A stretch of DNA of 64,000 nucleotides from PCRC01 sp017848435 (GTDB taxonomy: Bacteria; Pseudomonadota; Gammaproteobacteria; Burkholderiales; Burkholderiaceae_C), in contig OZ260072.1 of assembly GCA_965284315.1 (NCBI GenBank), forward strand, positions 930,001 to 994,000, read 5' to 3'. Numbering within the stretch: position 1 is the stretch's first letter; every line of letters starts with the position of its first letter. Below the pieces are notes generated by a model that saw nothing but the letters and a program-made list of their open reading frames with translations, was not told the DNA's origin and made no database searches. The translations under genes were made by a program, and so were the position numbers. Below, piece by piece: positions 25,191 to 33,531 of this stretch.

Positions 25191-27124
25191 AAATCCGCAA
25201 AGAACTCTGGTTTGGCCTGAGCTTCATGGCATTGATTGCCTTTGGCGTATTGCTGATGCTGCTCAACGTTGACAAGATCACCAACGGCCACCTTGGCCTG
25301 GTCATGCTGGCGATGGTGGTGGTGGCCATCATGCTCGGCTTCCCAACGGCGTTCACGCTAATGGGCATGGGCATGGTCTTCACCTGGCTGGCTTACGACA
25401 GGGACATTACCCGTACGCTGGACCTGATGGTCCAGGCCGCCTACAAGACCATGGCCAACGACGTACTGATTGCGGTGCCGCTGTTCGTATTCATGGGCTA
25501 CTTGGTGGAGCGCGCCAACCTGATTGAGTCACTGTTCAAAAGCCTGCACCTGGCCATGGCCCGTATTCCTGGCTCACTGGCCGTGGCCACGGTAGTGACC
25601 TGTGCAGTGTTCGCAACCGCCACCGGCATCGTTGGTGCGGTGGTCACGCTGATGGGGCTGCTGGCCCTGCCCGCCATGCTGCGTGCGGGCTACAACACCT
25701 CGCTGGCGGCGGGCGCCATCACTGCTGGTGGCTGTCTGGGCATCCTGATTCCGCCTTCGGTGTTGCTGATCGTCTATGGCGCTACGGCTGGGGTGTCAGT
25801 GGTGCAGCTGTACGCGGGAGCCTTCTTTCCCGGCATCATGCTGGCCGGCCTCTATGTGGTGTACGTGGTGATGGTGGCCAAGCTGAAGCCCGACTGGGCA
25901 CCACCACTGTCAGCCGAGGGTCGGCGCGTGACGTTGCCCCCGCTGACGCAAAAACTCACGCTGGACGGTGGCAGCCACGCATTGCTAAAACTGGTGTCTG
26001 CCCTCAAAGGCCAGCGCAATGCCGATGTGCCAGTAGGCCATCTCCTGCGCCAGCTGGGCATTGTGGCGTTACCGGGACTGCTGTTCATGCTGGTCGCACT
26101 GAGCAGCTACCGTTCTGTGACCACGGTGGACGCCGAGGCGGTATACGACATCCAGCAGATCGGCACATCCAGTTCACCAACAGAAGTCAGTGCAGGCGGA
26201 TTGGCTGAACCACCGTCATCAGGAGGTTTGCAGGAACCGCCAACATCGTCGGGGCTGCAAGAACCCCCTCCCAGTGGCGGTGGCGTGCAGGAGCCACCTG
26301 CGGCGCAAGCGGTCGTAGAACCCACTTCAGCCGCCCCAGCGGCTGAAGTCGCCGCCAAGGCCACGAACCGAGCTGCCCCAGCATGGTGGTGGGTGGTGAT
26401 GGGCGTGACCGGGCTGTTGGTGACGTTGTTCTACCTGTTCCTCAGCTTTGCACGGCTAGAGATTTTCAAGATGCTGCTGTCGTCTTTCTTCCCGCTGATG
26501 GTGCTCATTCTGGCGGTATTGGGATCGATTGTTCTGGGTCTGGCCACGCCCACCGAAGCGGCGGCAATGGGGGCCATTGGTGGCTTCATTCTGGCGGGTG
26601 CCTACCGGCGATTAAACATGACGATGTTGAAAGAGTCCGTGTTCCTCACGGCCAAAACATCGGCCATGGTCTGCTGGCTGTTTGTCGGTTCTGCCATCTT
26701 CTCTGCCGCATTCGCGCTGCTGGGCGGACAGGAACTGGTGGAGCAGTGGGTGCTGAGCATGAACCTCAGCAAGACCCAATTCCTGATCATGAGCCAAATC
26801 ATCATCTTCGTGCTGGGCTGGCCTCTGGAGTGGACCGAGATCATAGTGATCTTCATGCCAATCTTCATCCCGTTGCTCGACAACTTTGGTGTTGACCCGC
26901 TGTTCTTTGGCCTGCTGGTTGCGCTGAATCTACAGACAGCGTTCTTGAGCCCGCCGGTGGCGATGTCGGCCTTTTACCTAAAAGGCGTGGCACCCAAACA
27001 TGTGACGTTGAACCAGATCTTTGCAGGCATGCTGCCCTTCATGGGCATCCAGGTCCTGGCCATTGTGCTGCTGTACCAGTTCCCACAGATCGGGCTGTGG
27101 TTGCCACAGCTGCTGTACAAGTGA
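25187..27124 (+). CDS. TRAP transporter large permease subunit (DctM type) with a proline-rich loop
   Basis: A 645-residue DctM protein with about thirteen helices. LIPPSVLLIVYG and AGAFFPGIMLAGLY mark the first half, and LATPTEAAAMGAIGG plus LNLQTAFLSPP the second. DctM proteins are often about 430 residues; members of the mannitol/chloroaromatic branch are longer. Here a loop of about 88 residues (310-397) between two helices carries four near-repeats of a seven-residue GGLQEPP-like unit followed by an Ala-rich stretch. The loop interrupts no conserved transport motif. It is translationally coupled to the small subunit by ATGA overlap. Confidence 0.9.
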   Translation: MKIRKELWFGLSFMALIAFGVLLMLLNVDKITNGHLGLVMLAMVVVAIMLGFPTAFTLMGMGMVFTWLAYDRDITRTLDLMVQAAYKTMANDVLIAVPLFVFMGYLVERANLIESLFKSLHLAMARIPGSLAVATVVTCAVFATATGIVGAVVTLMGLLALPAMLRAGYNTSLAAGAITAGGCLGILIPPSVLLIVYGATAGVSVVQLYAGAFFPGIMLAGLYVVYVVMVAKLKPDWAPPLSAEGRRVTLPPLTQKLTLDGGSHALLKLVSALKGQRNADVPVGHLLRQLGIVALPGLLFMLVALSSYRSVTTVDAEAVYDIQQIGTSSSPTEVSAGGLAEPPSSGGLQEPPTSSGLQEPPPSGGGVQEPPAAQAVVEPTSAAPAAEVAAKATNRAAPAWWWVVMGVTGLLVTLFYLFLSFARLEIFKMLLSSFFPLMVLILAVLGSIVLGLATPTEAAAMGAIGGFILAGAYRRLNMTMLKESVFLTAKTSAMVCWLFVGSAIFSAAFALLGGQELVEQWVLSMNLSKTQFLIMSQIIIFVLGWPLEWTEIIVIFMPIFIPLLDNFGVDPLFFGLLVALNLQTAFLSPPVAMSAFYLKGVAPKHVTLNQIFAGMLPFMGIQVLAIVLLYQFPQIGLWLPQLLYK

Positions 27125-27133
27125 CCCAACACC

Positions 27134-27976
27134 ATGCCCGCAAAGCCATCTGTCGAGAACGCGCGACTGACCGCATGGCAGCCAACCCGTGCGCCCGGCA
27201 AACCGGTGACCTTGGCCGACTTTGACCCGTCGGCCAAGCCATATTCCAGTGGCGACAAAGTAACGGACAAGACCACAGTGGCGTCTCTGGCCGCCGAGTT
27301 GGACACACTGCAGGACGTCTTCTTTGCCGACAAGCGCTTCAAGCTGCTGGTGGTCCTGCAGGGCACCGACACCTCGGGCAAGGACGGTACGGTGCGCGGT
27401 GTGTTTGCCCGCACCAGCCCGCTGGGTGTGTACACGGTGGGCTGGAAAGCCCCCACCGAGGAAGAGCGGGCACACGACTACCTCTGGCGCATCCACAAGC
27501 AATTGCCGGGCGCTGGCGAGATGATGGTGTTCAACCGCAGCCACTACGAAGACGTGCTGGTGCCGGTGGTCAACGGCTGGATCACGCCCGAGCAGACACA
27601 ACAGCGCTACCAGCACATCAACGATTTCGAGCGCCTGCTGGTAGAGACCGGCACCGTGGTGCTGAAGTTCATGCTGCACATCAGCACCGAGGAGCAACGC
27701 GCGCGGCTGCAGGAACGGATTGACGATCCGACCAAAAACTGGAAATTCAGCACTGGCGATGTCGAGGTACGAAAACAGTGGGACGACTACCAAAAGGCGT
27801 ACGCTGCACTGCTGGGTGCCACCAGCACCACCTGTGCGCCGTGGACCATTGTGCCAGCCAATTCCAAGACCCACCGCAACCTGATGATCGCCACCGTGGT
27901 GCGCGACACGCTCAAGCAGCTCAAGCTGCGCTACCCGCCAGCCGACCCGGCGCTCAAGAATTTGAAGATCGCCTGA
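27134..27976 (+). CDS. ppk2: Polyphosphate kinase 2 family protein
   Basis: A 280-residue PPK2 enzyme. QGTDTSGKDGTVRGVF is the Walker A region, HKQLPGAGEMMVFNRSHYED covers the lid and Walker B, and FMLHISTEEQRARLQERIDDP follows. It phosphorylates nucleotides with polyphosphate; the length and the GTDTSGKDG form suggest the AMP/ADP-using class III-like group rather than GDP-specific class I, but this is uncertain. It begins nine bases after the TRAP permease stop. PPK2 and the PHA/wax genes in the same window both concern storage compounds, though no direct link is shown. Confidence 0.88.
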   Translation: MPAKPSVENARLTAWQPTRAPGKPVTLADFDPSAKPYSSGDKVTDKTTVASLAAELDTLQDVFFADKRFKLLVVLQGTDTSGKDGTVRGVFARTSPLGVYTVGWKAPTEEERAHDYLWRIHKQLPGAGEMMVFNRSHYEDVLVPVVNGWITPEQTQQRYQHINDFERLLVETGTVVLKFMLHISTEEQRARLQERIDDPTKNWKFSTGDVEVRKQWDDYQKAYAALLGATSTTCAPWTIVPANSKTHRNLMIATVVRDTLKQLKLRYPPADPALKNLKIA

Positions 27977-28044
27977 GAAGCTGCTGTCCACAGGTCACAT
28001 GCCGGTGCCAGAATCCCTCCACCGACCACTTGCCGTGAAACCCC

Positions 28045-29019
28045 ATGCTGATCAACTGCGTTGCCTACCAGAACGGCGCCAAGCTCGCCGACATTCCCGT
28101 GCGCGAAGTCAGCGGCTACATCACCCGGCCCAACACCTTTGTCTGGGTGGCACTGGAAGACGCCACCCCCGACGAGCTGGAAGAAATGCGGCAGGAATTT
28201 GGTCTGCACGAACTCGCGGTGGAAGACGCCCGCCACGGCCACCAGCGGCCCAAGATAGAGGAGTACGGCACCTCGCTTTTTTCAGTGCTGCACCTGGTGG
28301 AGACACTGCCCGACAACCCCAGCACCCTGCATGTGGGCGAGGTCGACGTGTTCACCGGGCGCAACTACGTGGTGTCGGTCCGCAACCGCAGCCACCGCGG
28401 TTTTCTGGGGGTGCGCGCGCGCTGCGAGAGCGAGCCTGAGCTGCTGCGCCACGGCTCGGGTTTTGTGCTGTACGCGCTGATGGATGCGGTGGTGGACCGC
28501 TACTTTCCCATCCTCGATTCACTGGAAACCGAGCTGGAAACCATCGAGCAGGAAATTTTTACCAAAGGCACGGCCCGCTCCAACATCGAACGGCTGTACG
28601 AACTGAAGGGCCGGGTCATGGTGCTCAAACACGCCGTCACCCCTTTGCTCGAAGGTGCCAGCAAACTGCACGGTGGCCGGGTGCCGCAAATCTGCGCCGG
28701 GGTACAAGACTATTTTCGCGACGTGGTCGACCACCTGACCCGCATCAATGCCGAGATCGACAACATCCGTGACACCATCGGCACCGCCATCCAGGTCAAT
28801 CTGGCGCTGGCCACCATTGAAGAAAGCGAAGTCACCAAGCGGCTGGCGGCCTGGGCCAGTATTTTTGCGGTGTGCACCGCGTTTGCCGGCATCTGGGGCA
28901 TGAATTTCGAGCACATGCCGGAGCTGAAATGGCAGTACGGCTATGCCATGGCGCTGGGCACCATCGCCGTCACATGCGCCGTGGTCTTCTGGCGCTTCAA
29001 GCGCGCCGGCTGGCTTTAG
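28045..29019 (+). CDS. corA: CorA family magnesium/cobalt transporter
   Basis: A 324-residue CorA protein. A cytoplasmic N-terminal domain (VEDARHGHQRPKIEEYG) is followed by the long stalk helix and two C-terminal transmembrane helices; the signature GMN is in GIWGMNFEHMPE at the end of helix one. It forms a pentameric channel for Mg2+ (and Co2+ or Ni2+) in the inner membrane. The Gly-Met-Asn filter and the acidic EHMPE loop are intact, so the protein should work. Its last 23 bases overlap the end of the AraC-type gene on the opposite strand. Confidence 0.93.
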   Translation: MLINCVAYQNGAKLADIPVREVSGYITRPNTFVWVALEDATPDELEEMRQEFGLHELAVEDARHGHQRPKIEEYGTSLFSVLHLVETLPDNPSTLHVGEVDVFTGRNYVVSVRNRSHRGFLGVRARCESEPELLRHGSGFVLYALMDAVVDRYFPILDSLETELETIEQEIFTKGTARSNIERLYELKGRVMVLKHAVTPLLEGASKLHGGRVPQICAGVQDYFRDVVDHLTRINAEIDNIRDTIGTAIQVNLALATIEESEVTKRLAAWASIFAVCTAFAGIWGMNFEHMPELKWQYGYAMALGTIAVTCAVVFWRFKRAGWL

Positions 29020-30019
29020 CGCCGCGCTGGCGCATGCGGTATTCACCGGGCTGCGCACCGGTCCACTTCTTGAACGCCCGGTGGAACGCACTGGGCTCCT
29101 GAAAGCCCAGCAGACCCGAGATTTCGGCTATACCCAGCGTGCTGTTGCACAGGTGGTGGATGGCCGCATCGCGGCGCAGCTGGTCCTTGATGCCCTGGTA
29201 GCTGGTGCCTTCAGACTCCAGCCTGCGGCGCAGCGTGGTGGGTGCCACATGAAAGCTGCGCGCCATGTCGTCGAGCACAGGCCATTCGGTGCCTACGGCG
29301 CTGCGCAGCTGGCGCCGCAGACGGGCGGTCCAGCTGTCCTGGTTCTTGTATTTGAGGAACACCGACTGCGGCGCGTTGCGCAGAAAAGGCTTGATGGTCT
29401 GGCCGTTCTGCACCACCGGCGCGTCCAGCAGCCGGGCCTCAAAATGAATGGCGGTGCAGTCCGCATCGAATTCCAGATTCTGCGAGTACATCACCGCGTA
29501 TTCGCCAGAATGCGCGGGCCGGGTGTGGGCGAAAGCCACTTCCTGCAACGCGATACGCTGGCCCGTCAACCAGCACATCAGCCCATGCACCATGACCAGA
29601 AAGGTCTCGTCGGCAAAGCGGCGTGCGGGCCCACTGGCGATGCGATTGTGAACTTTGATGACCGCAGTGTCGCCCTCCACCACCAGTTCGCCGGTCACGT
29701 CCTCGAGGAACAGTGCAAAGCCACGCAGGCAGCGTTTGACCGCGTGCCCCAGGGTTTCGCTGCCCAACACCGCCTGGCACAGCAGCGCAAAGCTGCCGAC
29801 CTTCATGCGCCGGCTGTCCAAGCCAAAGAACTCGTCGTCGATCTCGCGCGCCACGGCCAGCCAGAGCCGCGAAAACGATTCGGCCGGCACCCGCGCGGTG
29901 GCCAGCGCCAGCAACTCGGCCTGGATGCCCGCCGCCTGCAGCACCCGCACTTTTGCCGAGCCGGGCAGTCGGGCGACTGCGGCGTTGACAAAATACATGG
30001 CGACGGTGTCTTTTTCCAT
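28997..30019 (-). CDS. AraC family transcriptional regulator (OruR/arabinose-binding-domain type)
   Basis: A 340-residue regulator. The N-terminal 180 residues match the arabinose-binding-like domain found in OruR/ArgR-type AraC proteins. The C-terminal 100 residues hold two helix-turn-helices: MARSFHVAPTTLRRRLESEG and then ISGLLGFQEPSAFHRAFKKWTG, the AraC signature. The ATG at 30019 (MEKDTVAMYF) is chosen; an in-frame ATG seven codons later is also possible, and the long upstream extension is not conserved. The gene is divergent from icmF and probably controls it. Its 3' end overlaps corA tail to tail by 23 bases. Confidence 0.87.
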   Translation of the reverse strand: MEKDTVAMYFVNAAVARLPGSAKVRVLQAAGIQAELLALATARVPAESFSRLWLAVAREIDDEFFGLDSRRMKVGSFALLCQAVLGSETLGHAVKRCLRGFALFLEDVTGELVVEGDTAVIKVHNRIASGPARRFADETFLVMVHGLMCWLTGQRIALQEVAFAHTRPAHSGEYAVMYSQNLEFDADCTAIHFEARLLDAPVVQNGQTIKPFLRNAPQSVFLKYKNQDSWTARLRRQLRSAVGTEWPVLDDMARSFHVAPTTLRRRLESEGTSYQGIKDQLRRDAAIHHLCNSTLGIAEISGLLGFQEPSAFHRAFKKWTGAQPGEYRMRQRGAKASRRA

Positions 30020-30236
30020 GGAAGCGGGCGCGTGTTTTGAGTTTATCGGCTGGCAGGAGAGCCGAGCCGCCAAACGGGGCAAAAACCGGCGCAACCGGGG
30101 CCCAGAGTGGCAAAAACCGCCACGCAGGTGGGTTGCTTTGGCTATCGCCCTGGCGCCCAAGTGGGCGTAAAGTATCCCAACATGCGCTGACCGGGCCAAA
30201 CCACGTTCCGCAGCCTGCCCTTACGGAGACCTCCCC
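30020..30236. promoter_or_regulatory. Divergent control region of the AraC regulator and icmF
   Basis: A 217-base gap between head-to-head genes. It contains two exact direct repeats of GGCAAAAACCG, at 30078-30088 and 30109-30119, whose starts are 31 bases apart (about three helical turns), and a palindrome CGCCCA-AG-TGGGCG at 30154-30167. AraC-type proteins bind direct repeats on one face of DNA, so the first pair is a good candidate operator. The icmF ribosome-binding site ACGGAGAC sits next to its ATG. Confidence 0.5.
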
Positions 30237-33200
30237 ATGACCGATCTGTCCGCCGACTACAAGGCACTGGCCAACTACCGCCCGACCCACAAGGTGCGTT
30301 TTGTCACTGCCGCCAGCCTGTTTGATGGGCACGACGCCGCCATCAACATCATGCGCCGCATCCTGCAAGGCATGGGCGCGGAAGTGATTCACCTGGGCCA
30401 CAACCGCAGTGTGGACGAGGTCGTGACCACCGCGCTGCAGGAAGATGCCCAGGGCATTGCCATCAGTTCCTACCAGGGCGGGCATGTGGAGTATTTCAAA
30501 TACATGGTCGATCTGCTCAAGCAGCGGGGTGGCTCGCACATCCAGGTGTTTGGCGGCGGCGGCGGCGTGATCGTGCCGCCGGAAATCCGCGAGCTGCACG
30601 ACTACGGCGTGGCACGCATCTTCAGCCCCGAAGACGGCCAGCGCATGGGTCTGGCCGGCATGATCGGCGAGATGGTGATGCGCTGCGACAAGGACCTCAC
30701 CGGCTACGCGCCCAAGGCGCTGGAAGCGATCCAGGGCCACGGGGAAATGAACTGGCGCGCCCTGGCACAGCTCATCACCGCACTCGAAAACGAGAAGGCC
30801 GACGCCAAACTCACCGCCGCCATCCGCAAGGCCGCGGCTGGCACCAAGGTGCCTGTGCTGGGCATCACCGGCACCGGCGGCGCCGGCAAATCCAGCCTGA
30901 CGGACGAGCTGATCCGCCGCTTCCGGCTGGACCAGAACGACAGCCTGCGGGTGGCGGTGATCTCGATCGACCCGAGCCGCCGCAAGAGCGGTGGTGCGTT
31001 GCTGGGCGACCGCATCCGCATGAACGCCATCAACCCCTGGCAACAGGGCCAGCGCGTCTTCATGCGCTCACTGGCCACACGCGACTTTGGCTCCGAAATC
31101 TCGGCGGCGCTGCCCGACGTGATTGCCGCCTGCAAGGTGGCGGGTTTCGACCTGATCGTGGTCGAAACCTCCGGTATCGGCCAGGGCGACGCCGCCATCG
31201 TGCCGCATGTGGACGTGCCGATGTACGTGATGACGCCCGAGTTCGGTGCGGCCAGCCAGCTCGAAAAGATCGACATGCTGGACTTTGCCGAGTTCATCGC
31301 CATCAACAAATTTGACCGCAAGGGCTCGCTCGACGCGCTGCGCGACGTGAGCAAACAGGTGCAGCGCAACAAAGAGGCCTGGACCACACCAGCCGACAAG
31401 ATGCCGGTGTTCGGCACCATGGCCGCACGCTTCAACGACGACGGCGTGACCGCCTTGTACCAGGGACTCAAGGTGCGCCTGGCCGCACTCGGCCTGCCAC
31501 TCGGCGAAGGCCGTTTGCCGTTGGTGTCGGTCCGCCACAGCACCAACCAGACGCCGGTGGTGCCGGCAGCCCGCACCCGGTATCTCGCCGAAATCAGCGA
31601 CACGGTGCGTGGCTACAAGAAACGCGCACTCGCCCAGGCCCGCCTGGCCCGCGAAATCCAGCAGTTGAACGCGGCATCGGCCATGCTGGCCGAAGGCAAG
31701 CCCGGCAAGCCGCGCGCATCCGAAGCCGCCAGAGACCTGGCGCTGCAACGCGCCGAGCTGCAGGACAAGGCCGCTGCCAAGCTGCTGGCCCAGTGGCCCG
31801 ACATGCAGAAGGCCTATGCCGGTGACGAGTACGTGGTGAAAATCCGCGACAAGGAAATCCGCACCTCCATCACCACCAAGTCGCTCTCCGGCACCACCAT
31901 CCGCAAGGTCAGCCTGCCCACCTACGAAGACCATGGTGAGATCCTCAAGTGGCTGATGCTGGACAACGTGCCCGGCAGCTACCCCTACACCGCCGGCACC
32001 TTTGCCTTCAAGCGCGAGGGCGAAGACCCGACCCGCATGTTCGCCGGCGAAGGCGACGCTTTCCGCACCAACCGTCGCTTCAAACTGGTGTCAGAAGGCA
32101 TGCCCGCGCACCGGCTCTCGACCGCGTTCGACTCGGTCACGCTGTACGGCAACGACCCCGACCCGCGCCCGGACATCTACGGCAAAGTCGGCAACTCGGG
32201 GGTGTCCATCGCCACGCTGGACGACATGAAGGTGCTGTACGGTGGCTTCGACCTGTGCAACCCCACGACCTCGGTCTCGATGACCATCAACGGCCCCGCG
32301 CCCAGCATCCTGGCGATGTTCATGAACACCGCCATCGACCAGCAGCTTGAGAAATTCCGCAGCGACAACGGCCGCGAACCCACCGACACCGAAGCTGCCA
32401 AGATCCGCGAATGGGCCAAGGCCAACGTGCGTGGCACGGTGCAGGCCGACATCCTGAAGGAAGACCAGGGCCAGAACACCTGCATCTTCTCCACCGAATT
32501 CAGCCTCAAGGTGATGGGCGATATCGCACAGTATTTCGTGCACCACAATGTGCGCAATTTCTACTCGGTGTCGATCTCGGGCTACCACATTGCCGAGGCC
32601 GGTGCCAACCCGATTTCGCAGCTGGCGTTCACGCTCTCGAACGGTTTCACGTTTGTGGAAGCCTACCTGGCGCGTGGCATGCACATCGACGATTTCGCGC
32701 CCAACCTGTCGTTCTTCTTCAGCAACGGCATGGACCCGGAATACACCGTGATGGGCCGCGTGGCGCGCCGCATCTGGGCCGTGGCAATGAAAGAGAAATA
32801 CGGCGCCAACGAACGCAGCCAGAAGCTCAAGTACCACATCCAGACCTCGGGCCGCAGCCTGCACGCGCAGGAGATCCAGTTCAACGACATCCGCACCACG
32901 CTGCAGGCGCTGATCGCGATCTACGACAACTGCAACTCGCTGCACACCAACGCCTTCGACGAGGCCATCACCACGCCGACCGAAGACTCGGTGCGCCGTG
33001 CGATGGCGATCCAGCTCATCATCAACCGCGAGTGGGGCCTGGCGAAGAACGAGAACCCGAGCCAGGGCGCTTTCATCATCGAAGAGCTGACGCAGCTGGT
33101 GGAAGAAGCCGTGCTGACCGAGTTCGAGCGCATCGCCGAGCGCGGCGGTGTGCTGGGTGCGATGGAAACCGGCTACCAGCGGGGCCGCATCCAGGACGAG

Positions 33201-33530
33201 TCGATGCACTACGAGATGCTCAAGCACACCGGCGAGCTGCCCATCATCGGCGTCAACACCTTCCGCAACCCGCATGGTGACCAGGTCCAGGACAAACTGG
33301 AACTGGCCCGCTCCACCGACGACGAGAAGCAAAGCCAGCTCAAGCGCCTGCACGAGTTCCACGCACTGCACGCCGACAAGGCGCCTGCCATGCTGCAGCG
33401 CCTACAGCAGGCCGTGATCGACAACGGCAATGTGTTCGAGGTGCTGATGGACGCGGTGCGCGTCTGCTCGCTCGGCCAGATCACCAACGCCCTGTTTGAA
33501 GTCGGCGGCCAGTACCGCCGCAACATGTGA
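30237..33530 (+). CDS. icmF: Fused isobutyryl-CoA mutase (IcmF)
   Basis: A 1097-residue single-chain enzyme. Residues 1-150 are the B12-binding domain with DGHD at 30-33, His32 being the likely cobalt ligand. Residues about 200-420 form a MeaI-type G-protein chaperone with GITGTGGAGKSS at 209-220 and the NKFDRKG guanine motif. Residues about 560-1090 are the acyl-CoA mutase barrel. It interconverts isobutyryl-CoA and n-butyryl-CoA with adenosylcobalamin and GTP; some members also act on isovaleryl/pivalyl-CoA. Domain order and length match IcmF rather than methylmalonyl-CoA mutase. It is divergent from an AraC regulator and one base ahead of an acyl-CoA synthetase. Confidence 0.95.
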   Translation: MTDLSADYKALANYRPTHKVRFVTAASLFDGHDAAINIMRRILQGMGAEVIHLGHNRSVDEVVTTALQEDAQGIAISSYQGGHVEYFKYMVDLLKQRGGSHIQVFGGGGGVIVPPEIRELHDYGVARIFSPEDGQRMGLAGMIGEMVMRCDKDLTGYAPKALEAIQGHGEMNWRALAQLITALENEKADAKLTAAIRKAAAGTKVPVLGITGTGGAGKSSLTDELIRRFRLDQNDSLRVAVISIDPSRRKSGGALLGDRIRMNAINPWQQGQRVFMRSLATRDFGSEISAALPDVIAACKVAGFDLIVVETSGIGQGDAAIVPHVDVPMYVMTPEFGAASQLEKIDMLDFAEFIAINKFDRKGSLDALRDVSKQVQRNKEAWTTPADKMPVFGTMAARFNDDGVTALYQGLKVRLAALGLPLGEGRLPLVSVRHSTNQTPVVPAARTRYLAEISDTVRGYKKRALAQARLAREIQQLNAASAMLAEGKPGKPRASEAARDLALQRAELQDKAAAKLLAQWPDMQKAYAGDEYVVKIRDKEIRTSITTKSLSGTTIRKVSLPTYEDHGEILKWLMLDNVPGSYPYTAGTFAFKREGEDPTRMFAGEGDAFRTNRRFKLVSEGMPAHRLSTAFDSVTLYGNDPDPRPDIYGKVGNSGVSIATLDDMKVLYGGFDLCNPTTSVSMTINGPAPSILAMFMNTAIDQQLEKFRSDNGREPTDTEAAKIREWAKANVRGTVQADILKEDQGQNTCIFSTEFSLKVMGDIAQYFVHHNVRNFYSVSISGYHIAEAGANPISQLAFTLSNGFTFVEAYLARGMHIDDFAPNLSFFFSNGMDPEYTVMGRVARRIWAVAMKEKYGANERSQKLKYHIQTSGRSLHAQEIQFNDIRTTLQALIAIYDNCNSLHTNAFDEAITTPTEDSVRRAMAIQLIINREWGLAKNENPSQGAFIIEELTQLVEEAVLTEFERIAERGGVLGAMETGYQRGRIQDESMHYEMLKHTGELPIIGVNTFRNPHGDQVQDKLELARSTDDEKQSQLKRLHEFHALHADKAPAMLQRLQQAVIDNGNVFEVLMDAVRVCSLGQITNALFEVGGQYRRNM

Positions 33531-33531
33531 A

